60,327 nucleotides of DNA from an uncultured Alphaproteobacteria bacterium (GTDB lineage: Bacteria > Pseudomonadota > Alphaproteobacteria > Rhodobacterales > Rhodobacteraceae): NCBI GenBank assembly GCA_929200255.1, contig CAKMYZ010000019.1:1-60327 (forward strand), written 5' to 3'. Shown here one piece after another: positions 7,157 to 15,755 of the stretch. The notes beneath the pieces were generated by a model, which saw only the letters and a list, made by a program, of their open reading frames with translations, made no database searches and was not told the DNA's origin. Numbering within the stretch: position 1 is the first letter of the stretch; each line of letters begins with the position of its first letter. A program made the position numbers and the translations under genes.

Positions 7157-8314
7157 TCAGACCCGCGCGCGCCCAAGAATGGCGTCTACCACGCCACTGA
7201 ACAGATTGCTCACAATCGGGATCAGCGCATCGGGAAAGTCGTAGTCAGGATTGTGTAGCTGCGGGTGGTCCGTGCCTGCGCCGACATAGAGCAAAGCCGC
7301 TTTGGCGCCATCCCCACCAATCCGACCGAAGTCCTCCGACCACCGCATCGGAAGTGGCATTTCATGCAGAGTACGGCATTGGGACTGCGCGACCGTACGA
7401 GCGATGCCTGTTGCCGCCAGATCGTTTGCCACCGACAAAAAGACGTCGTTCCAATGACATTCAACCGACAGATCGTCGCTGTATCCCTCGACGAGCGACC
7501 GAGCCTCGTGCGCCAGCTGGTCCATACGCGCATCGGTCATGCAGCGCAGCGTCACGCGCAGTTCCCCGTGCCCCGGGGCGATGCCAAAGGTTGGTTCGCC
7601 CAATTTGGCATGGGTCAGCGTGGCAAGCGCAAAATCCTCGGCGCCGATCGTGCCGCTGCTGAGCGCTGGTAGGGCCTGCATCAGATTGGCCATGCCCGCC
7701 GCAGGAGAAACCCCGTCTTCAGGGGCCGCCGCGTGAGAGCTTTTGCCCTGAAGCAGGATCTGCATCCCACGTGATGCGCAATTGCTTGGGCCTACGCGCA
7801 GTCCGATTTCGCCAAGCGGACGCCCCGGCACGTTGTGATAGGCAAAGGCGTAATCTGGGCGAATTTCTGGCCAGCGCAGGTCCTCTATGACCGCTTTCGC
7901 CCCAGCGCCGTTTTCTTCGGCGGGCTGGAAAAGCAGGATCACACGGCCCGAGGCAGGCCGGATGACAAGCCCCATAGCCACACCCAGCATCGACACCATA
8001 TGACCGTCGTGGCCGCACAAGTGCCCTCTGCCTGCGATTTCGGATTTGTAAGCAAGGTCGGAAATCTCATGGAGCGGCAACCCATCAAGTTCGCAGCGGA
8101 AAAGCACGGTTGGGCCATCCACCGCGCCGTTAAATGCTGCCGCGACACCATGGCCGCCAAGGTTCCGCCAGACCTGATCGGCCCCAAGTGAGATCAGTTC
8201 CTGTGTGATGCGCTTTGCCGTCTCAAGCTCATCGCCCGAGATTTCAGGGCGCCGATGAAGCTCATGGCGAAGTGCTGTTAGCATCGCGACTTGTGTTTGT
8301 GTCAGAGCAGCCAT
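7157..8314 (-). CDS. M20 family metallo-amidohydrolase (HipO/N-acyl amino acid type)
   Basis: A 385-residue peptidase M20D-type hydrolase. HELHRRPEISGDE near residues 17-29, FRCELDGLPL (about 72-81) and the metal-binding CGHDGHM (about 98-104) are family signatures, and FQPAEENGAGA carries the catalytic Glu pair. Relatives remove acyl, benzoyl or similar groups from N-acyl amino acids using two metal ions. It lies between the ABC transporter genes and the racemase with a two-base gap to the latter. The operon therefore plausibly imports N-modified or D-amino acids, deacylates them and racemises the product. Exact substrate not predictable. Confidence 0.9.
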   Translation of the reverse strand: MAALTQTQVAMLTALRHELHRRPEISGDELETAKRITQELISLGADQVWRNLGGHGVAAAFNGAVDGPTVLFRCELDGLPLHEISDLAYKSEIAGRGHLCGHDGHMVSMLGVAMGLVIRPASGRVILLFQPAEENGAGAKAVIEDLRWPEIRPDYAFAYHNVPGRPLGEIGLRVGPSNCASRGMQILLQGKSSHAAAPEDGVSPAAGMANLMQALPALSSGTIGAEDFALATLTHAKLGEPTFGIAPGHGELRVTLRCMTDARMDQLAHEARSLVEGYSDDLSVECHWNDVFLSVANDLAATGIARTVAQSQCRTLHEMPLPMRWSEDFGRIGGDGAKAALLYVGAGTDHPQLHNPDYDFPDALIPIVSNLFSGVVDAILGRARV

Positions 8315-8392
8315 GGCGCCTCTTTCAAAATACTTCGTGCAGCCCTGAGGCTCTGGGCTTCAAGCCCTTCCTTCGCGTTCTTCGACACCACG

Positions 8393-8494
8393 TCACTCAG
8401 TAATGATGAAAGCGGCAGTGACCTTGGTGATATGGCACATGCTTTCAGGATCAGCCCGTTCGTTGATGCTGGTTTGCCTGTCAGGAAGCGTCAT
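8393..8494 (-). CDS. Possible 33-residue small protein with strong RBS
   Basis: A short frame (MTLPDRQTSINERADPES, 33 codons in all) is preceded by GGAGGAGG five bases before its ATG, an unusually strong Shine-Dalgarno for this window. It lies between the ABC ATPase and the amidohydrolase, in an otherwise empty 241-bp gap. No homology recognised. It could be a small protein of the uptake operon, a leader peptide or a chance frame. The remainder of the gap (8315-8392) holds only a shorter frame that ends inside the amidohydrolase start. Confidence 0.35.
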   Translation of the reverse strand: MTLPDRQTSINERADPESMCHITKVTAAFIITE

Positions 8495-8555
8495 ACGACC
8501 TCCTCCATGGCAAACAGGTCGGCTCTTCCAGACAGCCATCGGCATTGAGCGTCGT

Positions 8556-9326
8556 TCACATGGCGGCTTCCAGATGCTTACGCAGAAATTCGCGCGTGCG
8601 AGGTTGGGTTGGATTTTTGAACAAGATGGATGGCGGGCCTTCTTCGACAACCACGCCCTGATCCATGAATAAAACCCTGTCACAGACCGAAGCCGCAAAA
8701 TCCATCTCATGGGTCACGATGATCATCGTCATGTGCTCTTCAGCCAGCTTTCGCATGACCTGGTTCACCTCGTCGACCAACTCCGGGTCCAGCGCGGAAG
8801 TTGCTTCATCAAACAGCATCAGCTTGGGCTGCATTGCCAAGGCGCGCGCGATGGCAACACGCTGTTTTTGGCCGCCGGAGAGTTGCGAGGGGTAATAGTC
8901 GATCCGCTCGAGCATGCCGACCTTGTCCAATTGCTCTTGGGCCAGCTTGTCGGCCTCGCCCTGAGAGAGCCCTTTGAGCATCTTGGGGGCCATCGTCACG
9001 TTTTCACGCGCCGTCATATGTGGGAACAAATTGAAGTGCTGAAACACCATGCCAACCTGTTGACGCATTTGGTTGATGTGTTTTTCGTATTGGCGATGCG
9101 AAAGCGTCTGGTTGACCTGCACGCCATCCAGCCAGACCTCGCCACCGGTAAGCGGGTCGAGATCGTTGATTGCCCGCAGCAGGGTCGATTTGCCTGAGCC
9201 GGATGAGCCGATGATGCCTACGATCTGGCCGCGCTCAACGCTCAGGCTGATATCTTTAAGAACCTCTAGCGTACCAAAGGACTTCTGGGCATGTCGGATT
9301 TCGACGAAATTGGGTTGGTCGGTCAT
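8556..9326 (-). CDS. Polar amino acid ABC transporter ATP-binding protein
   Basis: A 256-residue ATPase of the GlnQ/HisP/ArtP class. Walker A is [11 protein letters not shown] (about 36-46), the Q-loop region is [11 protein letters not shown], the signature is [15 protein letters not shown] and Walker B is [12 protein letters not shown]. Such subunits drive import of polar amino acids through paired permeases. It lies 15 bases after the permease at 9342-9998, within a contiguous operon that starts with the binding protein. Confidence 0.95.
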   Translation of the reverse strand: MTDQPNFVEIRHAQKSFGTLEVLKDISLSVERGQIVGIIGSSGSGKSTLLRAINDLDPLTGGEVWLDGVQVNQTLSHRQYEKHINQMRQQVGMVFQHFNLFPHMTARENVTMAPKMLKGLSQGEADKLAQEQLDKVGMLERIDYYPSQLSGGQKQRVAIARALAMQPKLMLFDEATSALDPELVDEVNQVMRKLAEEHMTMIIVTHEMDFAASVCDRVLFMDQGVVVEEGPPSILFKNPTQPRTREFLRKHLEAAM

Positions 9327-9341
9327 AACGGCCCCTCGGCG

Positions 9342-9998
9342 TCAGCGAGAAATTGAGATGCGGCGTTCGATCTTACGCTGCATCCATTCCATCGCGAGAT
9401 TGATGACATAATAACAAGCGGCTGCGAGCAGATAGAACTCGAACGGCCGGTAAGTCGCGCCGATAGCCCGTTGCGCCGACAACGTCAGCTCACTCACGCC
9501 GATCACCGATACCAAAGCGCTGTCCTTGAGAAGCGCAATCATGTTGTTGCCAATCGGTGGGATCACGGCACGCACCGCTTGCGGAACGACAACTTTGCGG
9601 AGTGCTTCTGTGCGACTCAAGCCCAAAGTACGAGCAGCTTCCATCTGGCCTTTGTCCACCGACAGGATCGCAGTTTGGATCAGCTCGGAATTGTAGACAG
9701 AAAAGTGCAGCCCTAGCCCGATGATGCCCGCCACAAACGCAGGTAAGTCGATCCCGATCTGGACGAGCCCGAAATAGATCAGGAACAACTGCAGTAAGAG
9801 TGGCGTGCCCATGAATAGCCATTCAATCAACCGAAAGGGCTGGCGGATCAGCCATGGCGCATAAAGCGCGGTCACAGCAAAGAAGATGCCTCCGACAAAG
9901 CTCAGGATCGCGGCAGCAAGTGTAATGCCGATTGTCCATGCACAGCCCAACAGGATGATGTCGAGGTATTTCGGGATGACTGAGAAATCGAGGCCCAT
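9342..9998 (-). CDS. Polar amino acid ABC transporter permease
   Basis: A 218-residue inner-membrane permease of the His/Glu/Gln/Arg/opine family with about five helices. The EAA loop that contacts the ATPase is KGQMEAARTLGLSRTEALRK followed by a Pro-Gln turn (VVVPQAVR). It resembles the adjacent permease at 10017-10664 and probably forms a heterodimer with it. The gap between the two genes is 18 bases. Substrate class is inferred from the family and from the downstream racemase and amidohydrolase. Confidence 0.93.
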   Translation of the reverse strand: MGLDFSVIPKYLDIILLGCAWTIGITLAAAILSFVGGIFFAVTALYAPWLIRQPFRLIEWLFMGTPLLLQLFLIYFGLVQIGIDLPAFVAGIIGLGLHFSVYNSELIQTAILSVDKGQMEAARTLGLSRTEALRKVVVPQAVRAVIPPIGNNMIALLKDSALVSVIGVSELTLSAQRAIGATYRPFEFYLLAAACYYVINLAMEWMQRKIERRISISR

Positions 9999-10016
9999 AC
10001 TGTTGTCCTTTCCCGA

Positions 10017-10664
10017 TCAGGTGATCTGTACTTTACGGTCCAGCCAGGCGATGCCGCGGCCGGTCACGTAGATGATGATCATGTAAAGGACACCTGCGAG
10101 CAGGAACATTTCGAACGGCTTGTAAGTCGAGCCGATATAGCGCTGCGCGGTGTAGGTCAGTTCCACCACCGAGATCGCCGCGACAAGAGCTGTCGCCTTG
10201 ATCAGCGCATTGATATTGACGCCCAGCGGACGCACCATCAGGCGCGCGGACTGCGGCAGGATCACTTTATACATCGTCTGCCACTGGCTCAGACCAAGGG
10301 TGCGAGAGGCTTCGCGCTGCCCTTTGTCGATTGATATAATGGCACCCCTGATCGTCTCGGTCATATAGGCGCCCGCATTGACCCCAAGACCGATCACCCC
10401 CGCTTCAAAGGCATCCAGCTGAATGCCAATTTGAGGGCCGCCAAAGTAGAGAATGAAGAGTTGGATAAGCGCCGGTGTGCCACGGATGACACTGACATAA
10501 ACTGCGCCGAAAAACCGCAGGAGCGCAAAGCGCGATAGGCGTGCCGCGGCACCCAATGTGCCGCAGATCAAGCCGAGTACCGCTGTCAGGACGGACAACA
10601 ATACGGTTGTCCAAGCCGCCTCAAGAAAGAACGGGTAGACCTTTTGCATCAGTTCGAAGTCCAC
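10017..10664 (-). CDS. Polar amino acid ABC transporter permease
   Basis: A 215-residue partner permease with the same topology. Its EAA loop is KGQREASRTLGLSQWQTM, followed by VILPQSARLMVRPLG. Hydrophobic segments occur near residues 12-37, 52-72, 84-105 and 180-203. It is the second gene of the operon, 61 bases downstream of the binding-protein stop. That slightly longer gap has no strong terminator, so co-transcription is likely. Confidence 0.93.
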   Translation of the reverse strand: MDFELMQKVYPFFLEAAWTTVLLSVLTAVLGLICGTLGAAARLSRFALLRFFGAVYVSVIRGTPALIQLFILYFGGPQIGIQLDAFEAGVIGLGVNAGAYMTETIRGAIISIDKGQREASRTLGLSQWQTMYKVILPQSARLMVRPLGVNINALIKATALVAAISVVELTYTAQRYIGSTYKPFEMFLLAGVLYMIIIYVTGRGIAWLDRKVQIT

Positions 10665-10725
10665 AACCCGTGTCCCTTGTTGATGTCAGGGCTCCCGCGG
10701 TCAGTTGACCGCGGGAGGAAAGCCA

Positions 10726-11499
10726 CTAGCGGATGTCTGCGCCAATCCACTGCATGGCTAGCTCAACATAGGTACCGTCTTCCATCATGGAATCGAGCGC
10801 CCTTTGCATTTCTGCCGCGAGTTCTGGATTTCCTTCACGGATAGCAATGCCTGCACCAAAGGGTTCTGTCGTCGGATCACCGAACATCTCGAATTCCTGA
10901 CCCTTTGCTGTCATCGCAAGAATAGCAGCAATCGAGTCATTGACGATTGCGTCGACACGGCCGTTTTCAAGCTCAAGCAGAAGCTCTGGCAATCCTTTGT
11001 AGGTGCTAATGCTGTAGCCGCGCTCGCGCGCCCAGTCTTCATGGGTTTCGCCAAGAGTGAGACCAACTTGCTTGCCTTCCAGATCCTCAAGGCTGGAAAT
11101 CCCTGAACCTGGTCTCGTGAAGATCGCGCGCTTGTCGGAGTAGTACGGGCCGACAAAGTCGACAACTTCATCCCGCTCGGCTGTAATTGTCATTGAGCCG
11201 ACGATCGCATCATACTTGTTCGCGAGCAGGCCCCCGATGATACCGTCCCACGCCGTTGTGACGATCTCGACTTCAAGACCCATACGCCGGGCGATCTCTG
11301 TGCCAACGGCGGGGTCGAACCCGACGACCTGATTTTCATCATTCACAAAGTTGAATGGAGGGTAAGCGCCTGACATTGCAATGCGGATAACGCCCTGTTC
11401 TTTCAGAGCGTCTAGCTCTTCGGCAGCAATGCTTGTGCCAAAGACAACAATGCCCGCAGCAGCGATTGCAGATTTCAGAAAAGTTCGGCGAACAGTCAT
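10726..11499 (-). CDS. Amino acid ABC transporter substrate-binding protein, Tat-type signal
   Basis: A 257-residue periplasmic binding protein of family 3 (SBP_bac_3). The N-terminus TVRRTFLKSAIAAAG carries a twin-arginine motif (RRTFLK) followed by a hydrophobic stretch and a cleavage site near SIAAEE, so export through Tat is likely. The core has GAYPPFNFVNDENQVVGFD and a later GTYVELAMQWIG, both typical of polar amino acid binders. The ATG at 11497-11499 is chosen because GGAG lies about ten bases upstream; longer in-frame starts add only a low-complexity basic tail. It is the first gene of the uptake operon, divergent from a LysR regulator. Confidence 0.92.
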   Translation of the reverse strand: MTVRRTFLKSAIAAAGIVVFGTSIAAEELDALKEQGVIRIAMSGAYPPFNFVNDENQVVGFDPAVGTEIARRMGLEVEIVTTAWDGIIGGLLANKYDAIVGSMTITAERDEVVDFVGPYYSDKRAIFTRPGSGISSLEDLEGKQVGLTLGETHEDWARERGYSISTYKGLPELLLELENGRVDAIVNDSIAAILAMTAKGQEFEMFGDPTTEPFGAGIAIREGNPELAAEMQRALDSMMEDGTYVELAMQWIGADIR

Positions 11500-11596
11500 A
11501 TTATCAGTCTCCATGTGGAATGAACGCTTTGTGGCCGTTGCACTTGGCGCGTTGGCGGATTTGCCCGCTCTGAAAAGAAACCTTGCACGGCGCCTC

Positions 11597-11636
11597 ATAT
11601 TGCGCAAATAAATATGGCGTATCTTCAGTATAGATA
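11597..11636. promoter_or_regulatory. Candidate LysR operator pair in divergent intergenic region
   Basis: Two inverted repeats sit between the binding-protein operon and lysR: ATATT-N9-AATAT (11597-11615) and TATCT-N7-AGATA (11620-11636). The first also fits the LysR half-site rule T-N11-A. The second ends seven bases from the lysR start, suited to autorepression. Assignment rests on symmetry and position. Confidence 0.5.
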
Positions 11637-11642
11637 AGAATT

Positions 11643-12623
11643 ATGAAGCCTTCGCCGAAACAACGCTTCACATGGAACCTTGACTGGAACTTGCTGCGCA
11701 CCTTCATGGTTGTGGTTGAGCAGAAGGGAATATCAAAGGCGGCCGATTTTCTGGGCCTCAAACAGCCGACGATATCAGCGGCGTTGAAGCGATTGGAGCA
11801 ACATACCGGGCAGGTGCTTATTATCAGGAAACCCAATGAGTTTTCGGTGACCCGAGCCGGACAGGTCCTTTACACCGAATGCGCCAAGATCTTTGGCGCG
11901 GTCTCACAGTTGCCTTGGCTGCTTGATGTTGCGGATTCCGAACTACGCGGGCATCTGTCGATTGCGACGACAAGCCATGTCGTTTCGCATCACTTCGACA
12001 GTTTCTTGAACAGGTTTACCATTGCGCATCCGCAGGTGACATTTTCATTTTCGGTCTCCGAAAGCGATGAAGTTGAAACACTGATCTCACAGAATCGCGC
12101 AAGTTTCGGTATTTGCCTGCTTTCGAAAATGCCGAAGAACCTCGAAACGATGGTGCTCTACCGAGAGTATTTCGGGCTCTATTGCGGCGAACGCCACCCG
12201 CTGTTTGGTGCCGATGAGATCCTGCCCGAAGCACTGGAGGGCGAGCCATTTGTGGCGTTCCGAACAGAGGCAGAAGGCGGCCCGCTTGAGGTTTTGTCCC
12301 GCCTTCGCAGCCGGCTGGACCTTTCCAGCAATTGGCGTGGCGTTTCGTCCAGCCTGAATGAAATTCGGCGGATGATCATGGCCAATATCGGCATTGGCGC
12401 TCTTCCGTTACATGTCGCCGAACAAGACGTGGAGGCTGGACGTTTGCGCCAGTTGCCTCCTTACACTGACCTTCCGATGGTGAATATCTATCTGATCAGC
12501 AATCCTGAGCGCCGGTTGTCCAACGCCGAAGCGACATTCCTGTCCGCCTGCGCGGCGGAACTTTCGGCAATCGACATCTTGGATCGCACCTATGGAGCCA
12601 CAGCCGCAACCTCTATCCCATGA
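11643..12623 (+). CDS. LysR-family transcriptional regulator
   Basis: A 326-residue LTTR. The N-terminal winged HTH covers about residues 12-75: LDWNLLRTFMVVVEQKGISK, AADFLGLKQPTISAALKRLE, then TRAGQVLYTECAKI. The rest is the effector-binding domain (LTTR_substrate). It is transcribed divergently from the amino-acid ABC/amidohydrolase/racemase operon and is the obvious candidate regulator of that operon, with an amino acid or N-acyl amino acid as inducer (inferred). The next gene is 229 bases downstream, and that interval contains nothing I recognise. Confidence 0.93.
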   Translation: MKPSPKQRFTWNLDWNLLRTFMVVVEQKGISKAADFLGLKQPTISAALKRLEQHTGQVLIIRKPNEFSVTRAGQVLYTECAKIFGAVSQLPWLLDVADSELRGHLSIATTSHVVSHHFDSFLNRFTIAHPQVTFSFSVSESDEVETLISQNRASFGICLLSKMPKNLETMVLYREYFGLYCGERHPLFGADEILPEALEGEPFVAFRTEAEGGPLEVLSRLRSRLDLSSNWRGVSSSLNEIRRMIMANIGIGALPLHVAEQDVEAGRLRQLPPYTDLPMVNIYLISNPERRLSNAEATFLSACAAELSAIDILDRTYGATAATSIP

Positions 12624-12852
12624 CATTACATTGGCCTTGCTGAATGACATGAAAGCGATGCCCGTCGAGGGCGCAAACAACAGTGGGCACATCCTCATCC
12701 AACCACAGTCGCCATCAAGTGTGACGACAAAGCTCTGGTGGATTGTGTCAAGGATCAGGGGCGTTGTGGCCTCGATGTGCTTGAACTGATACGCTGGGTC
12801 CCCTCTATGGATGCCTCTAGGCAGATGCGCCCGCATCTGGCATATCCGCGCT

Positions 12853-13695
12853 ATGTTGGACGACTCTGAAATTCACCCGCTGTTTTATGGCGCGCCTTCA
12901 ACAACGGAGTTCAAGAAACTCCGCAAGCGGATTGTGCGCTACACCCGTGAAGCGATTGAGCAATATGGAATGATTGCGCGTGATGCAAAGTGGCTTGTCT
13001 GTTTGTCCGGGGGCAAGGACAGCTATACGCTTCTGGCGGTTCTCTATGAACTCAAATGGCGTGGCCTACTGCCGGTCGAGCTGATTGCTTGCAATCTTGA
13101 CCAAGGCCAGCCTGGATTTCCTGCAACGGTTTTGCCAGAGTTCCTTGAGAAGATGGGCGTGCCGCATCGGATCGAATATCAGGATACCTATTCGATTGTG
13201 ATGGATAAAGTGCCCCAGGGCAGGACCTTTTGCGCGCTCTGTTCACGATTGCGGCGGGGCAACCTGTACAGGATTGCCCGTGAAGAGGGTTGTTCCGCGG
13301 TGGTGCTGGGCCATCATCGTGACGACATTCTAGAGACGTTCTTCATGAACCTGTTCCATGGCGGGCGTCTGGCGACGATGCCGCCCAAGCTGGTGAACGA
13401 AGAGGGCGATTTGTTCCTCTACCGCCCGTTGGCCCATGTGGCCGAGGCGGATTGCGAGACATTCGCCAAGGCAATGAACTATCCCATCATCCCATGTGAT
13501 CTGTGCGGTTCTCAGGATGGGCTGCAGCGTCAGCAGGTCAAACAGATCCTGGATGGATGGGAAGCAAACAGCCCCGGGCGGCGTCAGGTTATGTTCCGGG
13601 CATTGATGAACGCGCGCCCCTCACATCTGCTCGATCCGAAGCTGTTTGATTTTGCCGGGTTGGCCTGTGACTTGCAATCGGCAAGAAATGACTGA
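12853..13695 (+). CDS. ttcA: tRNA 2-thiocytidine biosynthesis protein TtcA
   Basis: A 280-residue PP-loop ATPase that thiolates C32 of certain tRNAs. The PP-loop is SGGKDS at 52-57. Two CXXC pairs that hold the iron-sulfur cluster are visible: [10 protein letters not shown] and [21 protein letters not shown] is also characteristic. The ATG at 12853 ([13 protein letters not shown]) fits the family N-terminus; an upstream in-frame start at 12811 would add 14 unsupported residues. It is a single gene followed by a 284-bp spacer. Confidence 0.95.
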   Translation: MLDDSEIHPLFYGAPSTTEFKKLRKRIVRYTREAIEQYGMIARDAKWLVCLSGGKDSYTLLAVLYELKWRGLLPVELIACNLDQGQPGFPATVLPEFLEKMGVPHRIEYQDTYSIVMDKVPQGRTFCALCSRLRRGNLYRIAREEGCSAVVLGHHRDDILETFFMNLFHGGRLATMPPKLVNEEGDLFLYRPLAHVAEADCETFAKAMNYPIIPCDLCGSQDGLQRQQVKQILDGWEANSPGRRQVMFRALMNARPSHLLDPKLFDFAGLACDLQSARND

Positions 13696-13892
13696 GTGGT
13701 GATTTTCCACTTGAATCAGTGATTCATTTATGAGCCCGCAGATTGCGCCAGCGTGATTGGCAGAACCCAAGATTGTGGCTTTTTTGTGCGGTCTGACATT
13801 GCGTCAGATGTCGATTGCTTCAAATTTCCCTTAAAAATAACATTTCTGGGATTGTTGCCAAAGTGGGCACAATTTGCGAGCAATGGGATGAG

Positions 13893-13920
13893 CCACCCAA
13901 GTTCTGCCCGCTTTGGGTGG
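13893..13920. other. Hairpin in ttcA downstream spacer
   Basis: CCACCCAA (13893-13900) pairs with TTGGGTGG (13913-13920) around 12 bases. A smaller 15-bp palindrome, TGAATCA-G-TGATTCA, occurs at 13712-13726 just after ttcA. Neither carries a T-run. They may form weak terminators; otherwise the 13696-13979 spacer looks empty. Confidence 0.4.
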
Positions 13921-13979
13921 TCTAAATGACAAGATACCGCACAAGATAGTGGCATCGGATGGTTGGAGCTACGAAGATA

Positions 13980-15560
13980 ATGATGATACGAATAGTAATT
14001 TCCTTAGTATGTAGCGTGGCGCCGATCACGCTGATGGCTCAGCAAGTTGACTTGCGCTCTCCTGATGAATTCATCAGCGTTGAAGGCGAGATTGTTGGCT
14101 TCAATGGCGTCATGTTACGGGTTCAAACGTCAGTGGGGGCGATCAGCGTTCCCGCGTCCGAAGTAATCTGTTACGGTCCGAATTGTAACGAGGTTTTGGC
14201 AAATAACGACTTTGGCCTGACAGCGGATGCCCTGATAGATGTCGTCAGCAACGGGGCCGCACAGGTCACCGGTGGTGACCAAACCTTAAGTGTCGGTTTC
14301 GAAAGCGCGACGGCGGGGGGGCTGTATCGCACCGTGGCCGGCGCTTTTGCTGTCGCAAGCGATACAAGCGCCACGGTTGAGGTCGCGGCAAACGGCGCGG
14401 CAACTTTGGGCAACGATGACGTTTCGCTAACGTTGACCATCGCCGGTGGTGGCGAAGAGGCAGACATCGCCATCGAAACCATATCATTGAATGGGACGGT
14501 GGCCGAGCAATATGCTGGCCCCGGCGATTGGATTGCGACAACGCAACCCGCCAATCAGTTGCTCGGTCTGAATGCCTTTTCGGTAATCGTTGCACCCAAT
14601 GCGGGCATCAGTGAGATCTCGTTGAACGATCTGGTCCGCGTCTTTGCTGGCGAAGTGACAAACTGGTCCCAGATCGGCGGGGCGGATATGAATGTCCTGC
14701 CCCTGCAATTGCCAACGAATTCGGATTTATGGGCGCAGATGAACAAGCTTGTGATGGAGCCGGCAGGCAGGACTGTTGCGGGCAATGTGCTGACGATGTC
14801 GGATCAGGCGGGTATCTCGGCCTCCATTCTGCAGTTTCCCGGCAGCATCAGCATCATTGATTCCGCGGCGGCGAATGCCGATCAGTCGATTGCGGTCTCG
14901 GGCGCTTGTGGCATTCCCGTAGCACCAAATGAGTTCAACATTATCTCTGGCGACTATCCTTTGGCGCGCCCGGTCATGGCCAGCTACAATACCGCACCGA
15001 CCGCGCCGTTTGCGGCAGAGCTGTTTGATTTCGCATCAACCGATGTGGCTCAGGGCCTTCTGGTCAGAGAAGGTTATCTGAATCATTCCGTGCAACAGCA
15101 GGACCCTGTGTTGAAGAATGCGCGCCTGGGCGGGCTGCTGGATGCATCGTTGGACAACGCGCAGCGCGTAGCAGCGGCCGAGATGTTTCAGGTCCTGTTT
15201 GACGCGAACCGTTTGTCAACGACAATGACAGGTGGGGCGGCAAGCGGGCCCGAAGGTGCCTGGAACCGTGCGATGATGATCGACCTAGTCGACTTGTTGT
15301 CTGGCCCGGACTATCAGGGCCGTGAGATCGTCTTTGCGGGTTTCGGGGCATCCACTGCGGGCAGCGAAGCTGCGATCAGCGACTCACTGGGTGCCGCGCA
15401 ATCAATGCAAGCGACGTTTGCGCAGTTCGCAGGATCGGCAATCGCCAGCAATGGTGTGACACTGTCCAGCTACGGATTTGGCAACGTCTTCCCGTCAACT
15501 TGTGTTGACGGGCAGGTCGCGGGTTCCAGCTACACCCGTGTTGAGGTTTGGGTTCGCTAA
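13980..15560 (+). CDS. Exported PstS-like binding domain fused to OmpA-like domain
   Basis: About 526 residues. The N-terminal signal peptide (MMIRIVISLVCSVAPITLMA) is followed by a short beta domain (EFISVEGEIVGFNGVMLRV) with a Cys pair around ICYGPNC. The middle part resembles phosphate-type periplasmic binding proteins: NAFSVIVAPNAGISEISLND, then VTNWSQIGG. The C-terminal 130 residues follow the OmpA-like plan (REIVFAGFGASTAGSE ... TRVEVWV) but lack the usual Arg of the peptidoglycan-binding NxxLSxxRA motif. Similar two-domain proteins occur in Rhodobacterales; their ligand is unknown. Two adjacent ATGs (13980, 13983) or 13959 are possible starts; GGAG at 13964-13967 favours the former pair. 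Confidence 0.75.
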   Translation: MMIRIVISLVCSVAPITLMAQQVDLRSPDEFISVEGEIVGFNGVMLRVQTSVGAISVPASEVICYGPNCNEVLANNDFGLTADALIDVVSNGAAQVTGGDQTLSVGFESATAGGLYRTVAGAFAVASDTSATVEVAANGAATLGNDDVSLTLTIAGGGEEADIAIETISLNGTVAEQYAGPGDWIATTQPANQLLGLNAFSVIVAPNAGISEISLNDLVRVFAGEVTNWSQIGGADMNVLPLQLPTNSDLWAQMNKLVMEPAGRTVAGNVLTMSDQAGISASILQFPGSISIIDSAAANADQSIAVSGACGIPVAPNEFNIISGDYPLARPVMASYNTAPTAPFAAELFDFASTDVAQGLLVREGYLNHSVQQQDPVLKNARLGGLLDASLDNAQRVAAAEMFQVLFDANRLSTTMTGGAASGPEGAWNRAMMIDLVDLLSGPDYQGREIVFAGFGASTAGSEAAISDSLGAAQSMQATFAQFAGSAIASNGVTLSSYGFGNVFPSTCVDGQVAGSSYTRVEVWVR

Positions 15561-15567
15561 GCGCGCG

Positions 15568-15591
15568 CCACGACCAGCTGAGCTACGGCAC
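15568..15591 (-). pseudogene. tRNA 5'-half-like fragment
   Basis: On the minus strand, GTGCCGTAGCTCAGCTGGTC reproduces the acceptor strand, TA, D-stem and D-loop start of an ordinary tRNA. It then diverges (GTGGCGCGC), with no D-stem partner, anticodon arm or T arm. It lies immediately after the preceding stop codon. It looks like a relic of a tRNA or of integration at one; chance similarity of the short TAGCTCAG core is possible. Confidence 0.45.
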
Positions 15592-15626
15592 AACCCCCCG
15601 CGTTTGATAGACGTGGGGGTTTTGTT
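15592..15626 (+). terminator. Rho-independent terminator
   Basis: AACCCCC pairs with GGGGGTT around a GC-closed loop and is followed by TTTTGTTG. It ends the PstS/OmpA-like gene transcript. The bases from here to the lolA start at 15756 hold presumably the lolA promoter, but I see no clear consensus. Confidence 0.75.
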
Positions 15627-15755
15627 GTAATCGGACCCCTGGACTGCGCGCTATCTAAAATCAACGGGCATGATATCGCCTAACGGCTGCTCACATGCTG
15701 TTGTTCTCCTTACCCAAGGGGTGCAAACCCGCATCCAAACATCTAGGTAGGACTT

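Noticed and set aside
12408..12836. Minus-strand frame between lysR and ttcA
   Set aside because: Mostly antisense to LysR, and the 12624-12852 part shows no motif; treated as spacer.
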